53,608 nt of DNA from Caldilineaceae bacterium. GTDB lineage: Bacteria; Chloroflexota; Anaerolineae; Caldilineales; Caldilineaceae. A program made the translations under genes and the position numbers. Positions 18,435 to 27,110 of this stretch are shown in pieces. The DNA lies in contig JACKBC010000046.1 in the NCBI GenBank assembly GCA_020634755.1, positions 1 to 53,608 on the forward strand, read 5' to 3'. Positions within the stretch are counted from its first letter, which is position 1; each line of letters starts with the position of its first letter. Under the pieces are notes generated by a model. The model was not told the DNA's origin. It saw nothing but the letters and a program-made list of their open reading frames with translations, and did not search any database.

Positions 18435-19955
18435 TTATGGCGCAAAAATGATCTGACCATCAGAACTGAGCAGCGCCAGCCGGCGATAGGGCTCGCGCTG
18501 AATGAGGACCACGCCCCAGCGGTATGTGCCCGCGGCTAAGTTGCGCTGGGTCAGGTCGGCCGTGAGCTGGGCGGCTTGGTCGGGCGTGGGAGGCAGGGCG
18601 CGCCCCAGGCTAATGCCATCGGTCATGGCGTCTTGTCCGGCGCCCCAAATGACCACCTCAAAGGTCTGATTATCAGGGGGCGTAAAGCTGGCGCGCCAGC
18701 GAAACTTAAATTCATCGCCGGAGGAAAAACCATTGTCGGGTGATTCCAAATAGACTGAATAGCTATTTTGCGTGCGAGTGGACGGCACATTCACATTCGA
18801 AGCGCTGACGTTTTGGGCATTGGCATCCACTAGCGGCGCAACGGTCGGTTCCGCCGTGGCAGTCGCTGTCGGCTCGGCAGCTACAGCTTGGGGGGCGGTG
18901 GTCGGTTGCGTAAACGGCTGCGAAATCTCTACAACCCAAGAGGCCACCCAAGCATCACCGCTTTCCAATTGCACGCGCAACCATTGGCCATCGGCGGTCT
19001 GCTCCAAAATGGGCGCCACAGTCCCCGGTTTCAAAATGGTGGTCACGGTTCCATCCAGACTGGGTGCTGTGCGGGCATTCACGCCAGCCGCATTTTGGAC
19101 CAGCGCAAAGGGGGAATTATCGGGGCCGGGCGTAGGCGTCCAGGTGGCGGTCGGCAGCGGGGTGGAGGCCAGCGGCAGCGTGGGCGCCGGCGTTGGAGCA
19201 ACAGGCTGTGTGTCCACATTGGCTTCCACCGGCGCGCTATCCGGCTCAGCGTTGGTGGATGGCTGTTCAGCCTGTTCACCAGCCAGCACACCCAATGCCT
19301 GGTCCGGCAAATCGGGCGTGGGTGTGGGCGTATAGCGCTGGTTGGGCAACAACCCCATCACCTGCGCATCCCCCAGCGCTTGGCTCAACGTATTGGGAAA
19401 ATCGAGCAGACGCAACACTTGCCATCCGGCCAGCAAGAGGAGCACCGCGGCCGCGCTGGTCAATAGCGCTGAACGACGCAAGGGAAAGCTGCCGCGCGCG
19501 GGGTTATTGTGCGCCAAGGCTGACGCCGGCCGCAGATAGTCACTGGCCGGCTGGAGCGGGCGCCGTGGACGGACTACGCTGAACAGCAGCGCCAACAACC
19601 CGCCAATGGCCCAAAACCCAGAGCGCCATTCGACCTCAACAATGATCCAATAGGAAGAGATGAGTAAACAGAGGAGGGCCAGAAAGAACCACGTTTCAGC
19701 CGACCAGAGCGTAAAGGGCGCGCTGGTGAGCTGAAAAACAACCAGGACGGGCAGATCTAATACTTGGCGCCCCATGCCGGCATAGAAGATGGCAAGCGCC
19801 AAGCAATACGAAGCAAAACGGCGCGTGGCATCCCAAAAATAGCCGGTGGCAGGTTCCGCCGCCTCTTGAGTGATCAATGAATGAAAATAAGCGGCAAGGA
19901 AGAGGATGGTCATCAAACTTGCAACCCACACCGCGCCTATGGATGCGTACAACAC
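18435..19955 (-). CDS. Membrane protein with extracellular SH3b domain
   Basis: A surface protein of 506 aa. The N-terminal 180 residues hold about six hydrophobic segments. A Thr/Pro-rich linker (PTPTPDLP, PAPTLPL, TATWTPTP) leads to a bacterial SH3 domain at about 285-345 (VNARTAPSLDGTVTTILKPG, WLRVQLESGDAWV). Another low-complexity linker leads to a C-terminal beta-type domain at about 400-506 that resembles ligand-binding domains appended to Chloroflexota surface proteins. It may bind cell-wall or surface polymers, but no enzyme motif is seen. Transcribed in the same direction as ppk2 with a 26-bp gap, so possibly the first gene of a two-gene unit. Confidence 0.75.
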   Translation of the reverse strand: MLYASIGAVWVASLMTILFLAAYFHSLITQEAAEPATGYFWDATRRFASYCLALAIFYAGMGRQVLDLPVLVVFQLTSAPFTLWSAETWFFLALLCLLISSYWIIVEVEWRSGFWAIGGLLALLFSVVRPRRPLQPASDYLRPASALAHNNPARGSFPLRRSALLTSAAAVLLLLAGWQVLRLLDFPNTLSQALGDAQVMGLLPNQRYTPTPTPDLPDQALGVLAGEQAEQPSTNAEPDSAPVEANVDTQPVAPTPAPTLPLASTPLPTATWTPTPGPDNSPFALVQNAAGVNARTAPSLDGTVTTILKPGTVAPILEQTADGQWLRVQLESGDAWVASWVVEISQPFTQPTTAPQAVAAEPTATATAEPTVAPLVDANAQNVSASNVNVPSTRTQNSYSVYLESPDNGFSSGDEFKFRWRASFTPPDNQTFEVVIWGAGQDAMTDGISLGRALPPTPDQAAQLTADLTQRNLAAGTYRWGVVLIQREPYRRLALLSSDGQIIFAP

Positions 19956-19976
19956 AATAATTATCTATTCTTGTTC

Positions 19977-20060
19977 AGCATATCGCAACAGTATTGGCCA
20001 TATATACGTCGGTTTGGTGCACAGAATCCGACTCTATCTCCTGCTGTTTCGATCTACTGA
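19977..20060 (+). repeat. 84-bp structured repeat, copy 1 (diverged)
   Basis: Aligns without gaps to copies at 20107-20190 and 31471-31554, all ending CTACTGA. Terminal hairpin arms CGCAACAG and CTGTTTCG carry a G-C to A-T change on both sides relative to copy 3. Confidence 0.65.
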
Positions 20061-20106
20061 AGTTGTGCTGACAAAGCGATATGCCAACAAGATGTTCTAC
20101 AAGATA

Positions 20107-20190
20107 CGTACACCGCAACCGTGTTGGCGACTTAGGCGTCGGTCTCGATGGTTGAATCCGACGCTATCTCTTGCCATTGCGATCTACTGA
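20107..20190 (+). repeat. 84-bp structured repeat, copy 2
   Basis: Differs from copy 3 at about eight positions with no gaps. The inner stem GCGTCGG/CCGACGC is perfect, with a 15-nt loop. Confidence 0.75.
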
Positions 20191-20323
20191 ACATATGTAC
20201 GTATGAGGCCACTGTTCTGTCAACCCGGAAATGAGAGAGATGAATGAGCGTCAGAACATCAATGTCTCGTCACATAACGCTTGGTGCATTTCTATCAAAG
20301 CAAACGTGACGAGACACTAGATT

Positions 20324-20419
20324 GGCGAATTATACTCCGCTCTGAACGAGACCCAGAGTTTCATAACTTCTATTGAGCCACCAGAAAACTCCGCTTCTCG
20401 ACTCAACCGCAGCATAGGC
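20324..20419 (-). repeat. 96-bp repeat, copy R2
   Basis: Read on the minus strand it starts GCCTATGCTGCGGTTG and ends GAGTATAATT; it is collinear with R1 at 26854-26950, sharing GTTTTC, TGGCTCAAT, GAAAC and TTCAGAGC at matching positions. Confidence 0.65.
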
Positions 20420-20644
20420 TTGTCAGACGGTTGGACAGGTGATGGGGAAGTGCTCTGCTCACTGAACGCATATAGGCTCGGGATAGTTCCGTAAAACGTG
20501 CGCATAGGCGGTCGTAGTGAAACCATACGCTTTTCTCGGCTAGGGCCTTGCAAACGCATGGTTTCGGACAGAGCTATAAACTATCGTTCTCGTGTATCTT
20601 CAACCGCAGTATACGTGTAACCCGTCGTCTCGCCAAATGTGATA

Positions 20645-20737
20645 ATACCAACTGCGGTTGTACAAGCCATGAATAATTACGCCTTTCTCAGCGTAGCATT
20701 GTCAATTATGCATAGCTTGTACAGAGCCAAATGGTAT
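20645..20737. repeat. 93-bp palindromic element, copy B
   Basis: Starts ATACCAACTGCGGTTG and ends CAAATGGTAT. Arms of about 33 nt pair with a handful of mismatches, including TGTACAAGC and ATAAT. Same length and ends as copy A at 5744-5836. Confidence 0.72.
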
Positions 20738-20792
20738 AATAATGGAGATAACAGGTATGCGGTGTTTCAATTTGCTGACGAATTGCCAAGCG

Positions 20793-21626
20793 TTAGCCCG
20801 CCAGCGCCAACGCCTTAAAGTCGCGCACCTGCCCCGTGATGGCGCGCTCGGTGGGCAGCCGCTCAATGCTAGATGCGCCAAAGAAGCCCTGCACTTGCGG
20901 CATCTTTTGCAGCGCCACGCCCACGTTATCCGGCTCATCCAACGGGCCGCCGTGGCAGATAACCAGCACGTCGGGGTTGACCTGGCGCCCGGCCGCGGCC
21001 AGCGCCAGCACGCGCGCAATGGCGTCATCCAGCGACATGGCGTGCTGGGCGCCGATGGTGCCGGAAGCGGTCAGCCCCATGTGGGCCACCAGCATGTCGG
21101 CGCCGGCCTGGGCCATGGCCCGCGCTTCTTCTTCAGTAAAGACATAGGGCGAAGTGAAAAGGTCCAGCTCATGAGCCAGCCGGATCATCTCCACTTCTTT
21201 GTCATATCCCATGCCGGTCGCTTCCAAATCGACGCGTAACTGGCCGTCGATGAGGCCCACTGTGGGGAAATTCTGCACGCCGGAAAAGCCCATTTCCTTA
21301 AGCTGGCGCAGAAAGATCGGCATTAGCCGGAATGGATCGGTACCGCAGACGCCGGCCAGCACCGGCGTATCCTTGACTACCGGCAGCACCTCTGCCGCCA
21401 TCTCCACTACAATGCCATTGGCGTCACCATAGGGCATGAGCCCAGCCAGCGAACCGCGTCCGGCCATGCGGTAGCGCCCCGAGTTGTAGATGATCATCAA
21501 GTCGGCGCCGCCGGCCTCGGCGCACTTGGCCGAAATACCGGTCCCTGCACCGCAGCCCACCAGCGGTCGGCCTGCCGCCACCTGCGCGTGCAGCCGTTTG
21601 AGCATTTCACTTCTTGCAATTGCCAT
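20793..21626 (-). CDS. PEP-hydrolase-family TIM-barrel protein
   Basis: A predicted cytoplasmic TIM-barrel protein of 277 aa, matching the phosphoenolpyruvate-hydrolase / TIM-barrel signal-transduction family. Recognisable segments are VGCGAGTGISAKCAEAGGAD near the start, IYNSGRYRMAGRGSLAGLMPYGDAN, VLAGVCGTDPF and VQNFPTVGLIDG. The family is commonly found next to, or in fungi fused with, Tm-1-like ATP-binding proteins. Here the Tm-1-like gene lies at 22615-23808 in the same direction, but a toxin-antitoxin pair lies between them. The true substrate of the family is unsettled, so the name should be read as a family label. Confidence 0.88.
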   Translation of the reverse strand: MAIARSEMLKRLHAQVAAGRPLVGCGAGTGISAKCAEAGGADLMIIYNSGRYRMAGRGSLAGLMPYGDANGIVVEMAAEVLPVVKDTPVLAGVCGTDPFRLMPIFLRQLKEMGFSGVQNFPTVGLIDGQLRVDLEATGMGYDKEVEMIRLAHELDLFTSPYVFTEEEARAMAQAGADMLVAHMGLTASGTIGAQHAMSLDDAIARVLALAAAGRQVNPDVLVICHGGPLDEPDNVGVALQKMPQVQGFFGASSIERLPTERAITGQVRDFKALALAG

Positions 21627-21657
21627 CAGATCCCTCTTTCTTTAACCATAAAATGAG

Positions 21658-21753
21658 TCTACTGCAAAAAGGGCAGAATCGCCACAAAATGCCCAATAGA
21701 CTCAGAGCGAAATTTTTGTGTTTTTTGTGGCCATTGGTAGTTTTTGCAGTAGA
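21658..21753. repeat. 96-bp palindromic element TCTACTGCAAAAA
   Basis: Arms TCTACTGCAAAAA (21658-21670) and its exact complement (21741-21753) are followed inside by GCCACAAAA and TTTTGTGGC, giving extended pairing. TTTAACC and GGTTAAA flank the element. It lies next to the toxin gene, and may be a MITE or a terminator. Confidence 0.7.
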
Positions 21754-21755
21754 GG

Positions 21756-22175
21756 TTAAAATAGTTTTCCAAATGTTGTCGCATCAACTATTTTTAGCGC
21801 ATCAATTTGCCCCAATGCAAGCAGCGCGGCATCACCAGTCACAATGTAATCCACCTCTTCCAACAATCCATGCGCCAGCAGATAATCATCATCGGGGTCG
21901 GGCGAAAGGAGCGGCATATCGGCTAGTTTGGGGGGAATGATGGCTATAGACTTGATGACTTCTAAAAACTCGTCTAGATCTGCCTGTAGAATACGGGCTT
22001 TCAAGTAGCTTTTTTCAAGAACTTTTTCAGAAAGTTCTGCAAGCAATTCTGGGGGAATGATGAGAGTGACAGATGATTTTGTTACACAAATATCAACCAC
22101 CTGCGTAATGGTCCGCGCATTTCCAGGGGCTAACAAAAAGCTGATGAAGATATTCGTATCCAGTATGACCTTCAT
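21756..22175 (-). CDS. PIN-domain toxin ribonuclease
   Basis: A type II toxin-antitoxin toxin of 139 aa, expected to cut RNA with a Mg2+ centre. The acidic residues of the PIN fold are visible: Asp6 in the LDTN motif, Glu43 or Glu47, the cluster SPDPDDD (91-97) and Asp115 in TGD. It starts 2 bp after the antitoxin stop, so the two are translated from one transcript. Its placement between two functionally linked metabolic genes suggests later insertion of the cassette. The target RNA is unknown. Confidence 0.9.
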   Translation of the reverse strand: MKVILDTNIFISFLLAPGNARTITQVVDICVTKSSVTLIIPPELLAELSEKVLEKSYLKARILQADLDEFLEVIKSIAIIPPKLADMPLLSPDPDDDYLLAHGLLEEVDYIVTGDAALLALGQIDALKIVDATTFGKLF

Positions 22176-22177
22176 CG

Positions 22178-22510
22178 TTATTCTGACTCAAGCTGCCGGT
22201 CATTCTCGATAATGTTTTTTGTCGCTCCATCGCTAAAACCAGAAAGTTTGTAAGCATGTTCAGGCGTAAGATCATCTTCACTTATCCGCTGCTGGACACG
22301 TTCACGGATAGCTCTTAATTTCTCCATTGCCGCTAGCCGCTTTTGCATTTGGCGTAACTGAAGCAGTTCTTGATATTCGGCATAAGAGATAATGACCGCT
22401 GTGGGCTGTTGACGAATGGTCACCACGACTTCTTCATTTTCCGCAGAAGCCTGGCGTAAAAGCACACCAAAATTATCACGCGCTTCACTGGAAGTGACCG
22501 TCTTAGACAT
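22178..22510 (-). CDS. Phd/YefM-type antitoxin
   Basis: The antitoxin partner of the PIN toxin, 110 aa from the ATG at 22510, where AGGAGG sits four bases upstream; longer starts would place the ribosome-binding site inside the gene. The N-terminal half is a Phd/YefM DNA-binding fold (SSEARDNFGVLLRQASAENEEVVVTIRQQPTAVIISYAEY), which should bind its own operator. The C-terminal half, rich in charged residues, should wrap and inhibit the toxin. Autoregulation from the region 22511-22600 is expected. Confidence 0.88.
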   Translation of the reverse strand: MSKTVTSSEARDNFGVLLRQASAENEEVVVTIRQQPTAVIISYAEYQELLQLRQMQKRLAAMEKLRAIRERVQQRISEDDLTPEHAYKLSGFSDGATKNIIENDRQLESE

Positions 22511-22614
22511 CATTCCTCCTAACACATATACAAATACATCAACAAGTAACCGCCCAACCATTCGTACATCTCAGTATACAATACCACTGCCATTTCATCA
22601 TCATTATCAATGGG

Positions 22615-23808
22615 CTACGACTGTATCTCCTTAAAATTTTCAACCAGCGCCTGCGCAAACTCTGGGTCATTTACATTATGCGGCAGGTGGATCAACCGCC
22701 GGCTATCCGTCTGCACGACCGTTTTCTCCAGCGCTGCAAAGAGCGCGGCATCTGCTTCAGGATCGTGAAACGGCTGGCCCGGCGCGTCGATGAGCGAGAC
22801 GCCGCCCTCCGGCAGCAGAAAGCGCACCGGCCCCTCACACTGGTTGAGCTTGGCGCCGATCCATTCGCCCATTTGCCGGTTTTCATCCACCGTGGTGCGC
22901 ATGAGCGTCACCTGGGCGTTGTGGACATAGAGATTGCGATCTTTAAATTTCTCTGGCACCGTCGCCAACGCGCCAAAGTTGACCATGTCCAGCGCGCCAC
23001 ACGAGCCCACATAGGGCGTCTGCGTGCGGATAATGGCGCCCAGCCGATCCGACCCGGCGCTAAAGACGCCGCCAAAGAGCAGATCGCACACCTCGGTGGT
23101 AGTCACATCGATGACGCCGGCCACCAGCCCCGAATCGACCAGCTTTTCCATGGATTGGCCACCGGTGCCGGTAGCGTGAAAAACCAGGCAGTCATATTCG
23201 CTCTCTAAAGCAGCCACAATCTGCTGCACGCAGGGCGTAGTGACCCCAAACATAGTCAGCCCCAGCGCCGGTTTATCCGCACTGGAGGCCGGAATGCGAT
23301 GCGCCGCCATGCCCGCCACCGCGTGGGCCGCATTGCCCAATACCTGGCGCGAAATCCGGTTGAGCCCCGCCACGTCGGTCACCGAGTAGATCATACAAAT
23401 GTCGCTGGGACCCACGTAGGGCGCCACGTTGCCCGAGGCCACGGTGGAGACCATCACCTTGGGCACGCCCACCGGCAGCACCTGCATGGCGGGCGTCACC
23501 AGGGCCGTGCCACCCGAACCGCCCAGCCCAATAATGCCGCCCACGTCGTCGCGGCTCTGCACAAAGCGCACCAGCGCTTGCGCCATGGCCGTTACTGCCG
23601 CCCCACGATCATTGCCAAAGACCGCGCCCGCACCTTCTGGGTGATGAGCGGCCACCTGCTGTGGCGTTACATCTGCATCAGCGCCGCTGCTGCGGATGCC
23701 CACGTCCACCAGCGCCGTTGCCACGCCTTGCGCCGCAATCAAATCGCGCACGTAGCGCAACTCTTCCCCTTTGGTATCGGCCGTGCCGACCACATATACT
23801 TTTGTCAT
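22615..23808 (-). CDS. Tm-1-like ATP-binding protein (UPF0261)
   Basis: A cytoplasmic protein of 397 aa, starting at an ATG at 23808 preceded by AAAGGAGAA. The opening VYVVGTADTKGEEL, VDVGIRSSG, GIGLGGSGGTALVTPAM and YSVTDVAGLNRISR are hallmarks of the Tm-1-like family, whose plant member confers virus resistance and whose bacterial role is metabolic but undefined. It is commonly paired with the PEP-hydrolase-like TIM barrel, present here downstream at 20793-21626. The pair probably acts in one pathway; the toxin-antitoxin genes between them are an intrusion. Confidence 0.9.
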   Translation of the reverse strand: MTKVYVVGTADTKGEELRYVRDLIAAQGVATALVDVGIRSSGADADVTPQQVAAHHPEGAGAVFGNDRGAAVTAMAQALVRFVQSRDDVGGIIGLGGSGGTALVTPAMQVLPVGVPKVMVSTVASGNVAPYVGPSDICMIYSVTDVAGLNRISRQVLGNAAHAVAGMAAHRIPASSADKPALGLTMFGVTTPCVQQIVAALESEYDCLVFHATGTGGQSMEKLVDSGLVAGVIDVTTTEVCDLLFGGVFSAGSDRLGAIIRTQTPYVGSCGALDMVNFGALATVPEKFKDRNLYVHNAQVTLMRTTVDENRQMGEWIGAKLNQCEGPVRFLLPEGGVSLIDAPGQPFHDPEADAALFAALEKTVVQTDSRRLIHLPHNVNDPEFAQALVENFKEIQS

Positions 23809-23860
23809 GGTCTTCTCCTTTCCCCTCTTTGATGAAGCAAACAACCATTGAAACCACAGA

Positions 23861-24589
23861 TTACGCCTTGATGGCTACTTTTTCCAACATCTCATAATAG
23901 GGCAAACTTTCCTCAAGCAGCGGGCGCAAGCGGTCGGGGAACGGCTCATCCTTTTCCACATAGGGCGCAAACCCGCTTGACTTGTGGACGCTGGCGTACC
24001 AATACTTGGCCCAGCTGCCATCTTCCGGCCGCGCGCCGGGCGTCCAGTACAGCATGGTCTCTTCAAACGGAATGCCAATGCGGGCACACAATTCGCGCAA
24101 CACACCGCGCGGATTCAGCAGAATCTGCTTGGAGTCGAGCACCGGTGGCTCCTGGCCCATATCGCAGAGCTGTTGGTATAGCTCGGCCTGCATGGCGTAG
24201 CCAATGTCACGCATGGTGGGCGTCTCAATATTCTTGCTGAAGGAAAGGATCATGGGGGCCGGCGCCCGCGTCAGCAGCACGTTGACCGTCTGCTGCATAA
24301 AGCTGCGGTCGATCTGCACCAGGTGATGCGTCATCTGCTTGCAAAAGAGGACCGGCTTGGCGCACGGCCCCAAGATGAGTTCGCGCACGACGCGGGCGCC
24401 GTCATTATCCTGCGTGGCCAACACATCTGCCGCGCCGGGATGATATTCGTCGGCGTCGGACACGGTTAAATAGTGGGCATAGAGCGGCTCATCCACCACT
24501 TGCGTATCGCGGCGCTGGGCAAATGCATACATGAGCGCCGTCGAAACATTGCGCGGGCCGGACCAAAGGTTGATACGGATGGTTGACAT
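23861..24589 (-). CDS. Sulfotransferase-like P-loop protein
   Basis: A protein of 242 aa related to the sulfotransferase family. The nucleotide 5'-phosphate loop is SGPRNVSTALMYAFAQR (residues 9-25), and VDEPLYAHYL follows at the second strand. This subgroup is sometimes fused to or located near branched-chain aminotransferases, and a true sulfate donor reaction has not been shown for it. It lies 52 bp upstream of the Tm-1-like gene in the same direction, so may be the first gene of that unit. Function beyond the fold is uncertain. Confidence 0.8.
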   Translation of the reverse strand: MSTIRINLWSGPRNVSTALMYAFAQRRDTQVVDEPLYAHYLTVSDADEYHPGAADVLATQDNDGARVVRELILGPCAKPVLFCKQMTHHLVQIDRSFMQQTVNVLLTRAPAPMILSFSKNIETPTMRDIGYAMQAELYQQLCDMGQEPPVLDSKQILLNPRGVLRELCARIGIPFEETMLYWTPGARPEDGSWAKYWYASVHKSSGFAPYVEKDEPFPDRLRPLLEESLPYYEMLEKVAIKA

Positions 24590-24779
24590 GATGGCGTGTC
24601 CTGGGTACGTGTTGTCTGTTGTGTATTTCGTATGTGTGTTGCGTGTACTGGCTGAGAAGCTGATGGGGTGACTTCCGGCTTTTTCGACGCAAGAGCGTTG
24701 GTGGGAATGGCAAGCTCCCTTTCACCCTGTCATCCCCTCCCGTGTCATCCCCTCACCGTGTCATCTTGCCATTTTGCCT

Positions 24780-25685
24780 CTACGCCATGCCGTGCCGCTG
24801 CCAGCGCTCGAGCCCACCTTGAATCAGCTCAATGCCGGATTGAACGCTACGTTGGCTGCCTTCGCCTTCACCGTAGACGGAGACGACGGCCAGCGCCGCC
24901 ACTTTGCCGGTGACCATGACGGTTTCAATGGCGGCGAGCACTTGCGCCATATCGGGGCCATTGGGCTCTTTGGTGCCGTGATTGGGTACCAAGGACTCGT
25001 CCAGAATGTCCGAGTCAATGTGCAAATAGATATAGTCCGTGCGCGCCGCCAGCTCGTTGACGGCCTGCGCCAAATCAGCACCGGGAAAACCGGCGGCGGG
25101 CGCGGCAATGACCACATCGGTAGCGCGGATGAGCTGCTCTTCGGGCACATCCAGGTTGCGCACATCCACCATGACAATGCGGTCGGTGGGCAGCGGCGCG
25201 ACAATGTGAGAGCCTTCCCGCCAGCGCGGGTAGGCCAGCCCAGCTGCTACCGCCACCGGCATGCCGCCCAACATGCCTGAAAGCGTAGTGTTGGGCGTAT
25301 TAAAGTCGCCGTGGGCATCAAACCAGACCAGCCCAATGCGGGCGTCGGCGCCGTGCGCGTCCTGCAAGCCGCCCACTACGCCGGTAATGTGCGAACAGTC
25401 GCCACCGCTTATGAGCACGGCCTGGCCCTGGCGGCGCGCATCGGCCACGGCGTCGGCAATCAGGCCGCCAAGAATGCCCAGGTTGTCGGTGGGTTCGCTC
25501 TGGCGCTGCGCTTCAGGAAAGCGCGGTTCAGCCACATCAAATGGAATGTCTGCGGCTGCGTATACATTGGCTTTGGCATATGCATCTAGCGAGCGCTCAT
25601 CACGCTGAGCCAGGTTGCTGCCGCGATAGCGCACGCCGATAACCTGGAGAGATGTAAGTGGTGTAGAGATTTGGGTGGTAGTCAT
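24780..25685 (-). CDS. Arginase/agmatinase-family protein
   Basis: A ureohydrolase-fold protein of 301 aa from the ATG at 25685; a TTG 36 bases upstream would add 12 non-conserved residues. Metal-binding motifs are seen as GGDCSH (94-99), DAHGD (123-127) and DSDILD (224-229). In classical arginases the first motif is Gly-Gly-Asp-His; here the metal-ligand His is Cys97, a feature shared by atypical family members, so the enzyme may not be an arginase proper. No arginine or polyamine genes flank it. Confidence 0.87.
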   Translation of the reverse strand: MTTTQISTPLTSLQVIGVRYRGSNLAQRDERSLDAYAKANVYAAADIPFDVAEPRFPEAQRQSEPTDNLGILGGLIADAVADARRQGQAVLISGGDCSHITGVVGGLQDAHGADARIGLVWFDAHGDFNTPNTTLSGMLGGMPVAVAAGLAYPRWREGSHIVAPLPTDRIVMVDVRNLDVPEEQLIRATDVVIAAPAAGFPGADLAQAVNELAARTDYIYLHIDSDILDESLVPNHGTKEPNGPDMAQVLAAIETVMVTGKVAALAVVSVYGEGEGSQRSVQSGIELIQGGLERWQRHGMA

Positions 25686-25741
25686 GTTGAGTCCAGTGAT
25701 GTGGGACAAGCTTCTGGGCAATTAAAAAATAGTCGGGTAAA

Positions 25742-25792
25742 CGGAGGCTGAGCTTGTCGAAGCCACTTGGGCTTCGACAAGCTCAGCCTCCG
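25742..25792. repeat. Perfect 23-bp hairpin of the GAGCTTGTCGAAG family
   Basis: Arms 25742-25764 and 25770-25792 are exact complements with a 5-nt loop (ACTTG). It contains two inverted copies of the recurring GAGCTTGTCGAAGCC word and lies between the MoxR and arginase-like genes. It may act as a terminator for the MoxR cluster. A second small perfect hairpin, GGACAAGCT-AGA-AGCTTGTCC, is at 25846-25866. Confidence 0.8.
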
Positions 25793-25892
25793 CTCATTTC
25801 CCTGTTTTATTTCTTAACGCGCCAGTGGCTTGTCTGCGTTGTCGGGGACAAGCTAGAAGCTTGTCCTACTATTCAAAATCTGCGATTCTAAT

Positions 25893-26840
25893 CTAGCGCG
25901 GCACGTCCACGCCGTTGAGAAAGCGACGCACCGCGGCATCGGCATCCAGCCCTTCGATTTCGGCTTCGGGCCGCAGAATAATGCGGTGTCGATAGGTGGG
26001 CGCCGCCACATATTTTACATCATCAGGCGTCACGTAGTCACGACCACGCAGCGCGGCCGCGGTTTTGGCAGTCAGCAGCAGCGTAATGCTGGCGCGCGGG
26101 CTGCCACCCAAAATGAGATCGCGGCTGCTACGGCTGGCGTTGGCGATCTGCGTAATGTAGCGCAGAATGCCTGGCTCTACCGTCACGCGGCGAATCTCTT
26201 CATGCAGGCCGGCCATTTCAGATGGTCGGATGACCGCGCTGACGCCGGTGGCCTCAATGTGGTGCGCATCAAAGCCGTGGTGATAGCGCAGCAGCACCTC
26301 TTCCTCCACCTCCGGCGTTGGATAGGTGACCAGCACCTTGAACATAAAGCGGTCCAACTGCGCCTCGGGCAATGGATAGGTGCCTTCGTATTCAATGGGA
26401 TTCTGGGTGGCCAGCACCATAAAAGGGTCACTCAGCACGTGGCGCTCACCGTCGATCGTGACCTGCCGCTCTTCCATGGCTTCCAGCAGGGCAGATTGAG
26501 TCTTGGCCGGCGCCCGATTGATCTCATCGGCCAGCGCAATATTGGTAAAGATGGGGCCCTGCTTCAGGTAAAATTGACCCCGGTTGATGTCAAAAACCTG
26601 GGTGCCAATCACGTCACTGGGCATCAGGTCTGCCGTAAACTGGATGCGGCCAAAGCGGGCGTCGATGAGCTGCGCCAGCGTCTTGGCCATGAGCGTTTTG
26701 GCCGTTCCCGGCACGCCCTCCAGCAGCACATGACCGCCGCTGAAAAAGGCAATCACAATCTGCTCGAATACCTCTTCCTGGCCCACAATGACTTTGGCGG
26801 CTTCAGTTTTGATCTGTTGGAATAAAGTAGATACGGACAC
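25893..26840 (-). CDS. MoxR-family AAA+ ATPase
   Basis: A cytoplasmic AAA+ chaperone-like ATPase of 315 aa. Walker A is GVPGTAKT (42-49), Walker B is LADEIN (Asp105, Glu106), and sensor 1 is the ATQNP segment near 148. MoxR proteins help to mature or activate other protein complexes. Here it lies downstream of DUF4350 and DUF4129 genes, the typical set, although the DUF58 gene often present next to MoxR is absent. The set has been linked to envelope and secreted-protein maturation, but a specific role is not established. Confidence 0.93.
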   Translation of the reverse strand: MSVSTLFQQIKTEAAKVIVGQEEVFEQIVIAFFSGGHVLLEGVPGTAKTLMAKTLAQLIDARFGRIQFTADLMPSDVIGTQVFDINRGQFYLKQGPIFTNIALADEINRAPAKTQSALLEAMEERQVTIDGERHVLSDPFMVLATQNPIEYEGTYPLPEAQLDRFMFKVLVTYPTPEVEEEVLLRYHHGFDAHHIEATGVSAVIRPSEMAGLHEEIRRVTVEPGILRYITQIANASRSSRDLILGGSPRASITLLLTAKTAAALRGRDYVTPDDVKYVAAPTYRHRIILRPEAEIEGLDADAAVRRFLNGVDVPR

Positions 26841-26853
26841 GGAAATCCTCGCT

Positions 26854-26950
26854 GCTATGCTGCGGTTGCGATGAGAACCGACGTTTTCCGTTGGCTCAAT
26901 CGGCGCCTTGAAACGCCAGTTCTCATTCAGAGCTGAGTATAGATTGAAAC
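26854..26950 (+). repeat. 96-bp repeat, copy R1
   Basis: Starts GCTATGCTGCGGTTGCG and contains the inverted pair GATGAGAAC / GTTCTCATTC. Collinear with the minus-strand copy R2 at 20324-20419. The 5' end lies just upstream of the MoxR start codon. Confidence 0.65.
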
Positions 26951-27110
26951 ATTAGGCGTTAATCCCCATTCGCCATTCAAAATTATACGAATTGCCCAGC
27001 GAAGAGCACTGTTTTTGATGCGATCTGTCAGGCTTTGAAAACCTGATAGGTCTGATGCCATTGATAACGTTTACCTTGGCAAATGGTATTACCCATGTGG
27101 CTTGCCCGTT

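Larger units (their letters stand above)
19956..20792. other. Repeat-packed intergenic region
   Basis: This 837-bp spacer holds two copies of an 84-bp repeat, one copy of a 96-bp repeat, a CAACCGCAGTATA fragment near 20598 and copy B of the 93-bp palindrome. I see no protein gene or standard RNA gene. It looks like an accumulation site for small mobile palindromes. Confidence 0.65.

Noticed and set aside
20107..20190. Possible tRNA because of GGTTGAATCCG, which resembles a T loop
   Set aside because: No acceptor, D or anticodon stems can be formed; the word is part of the 84-bp repeat.
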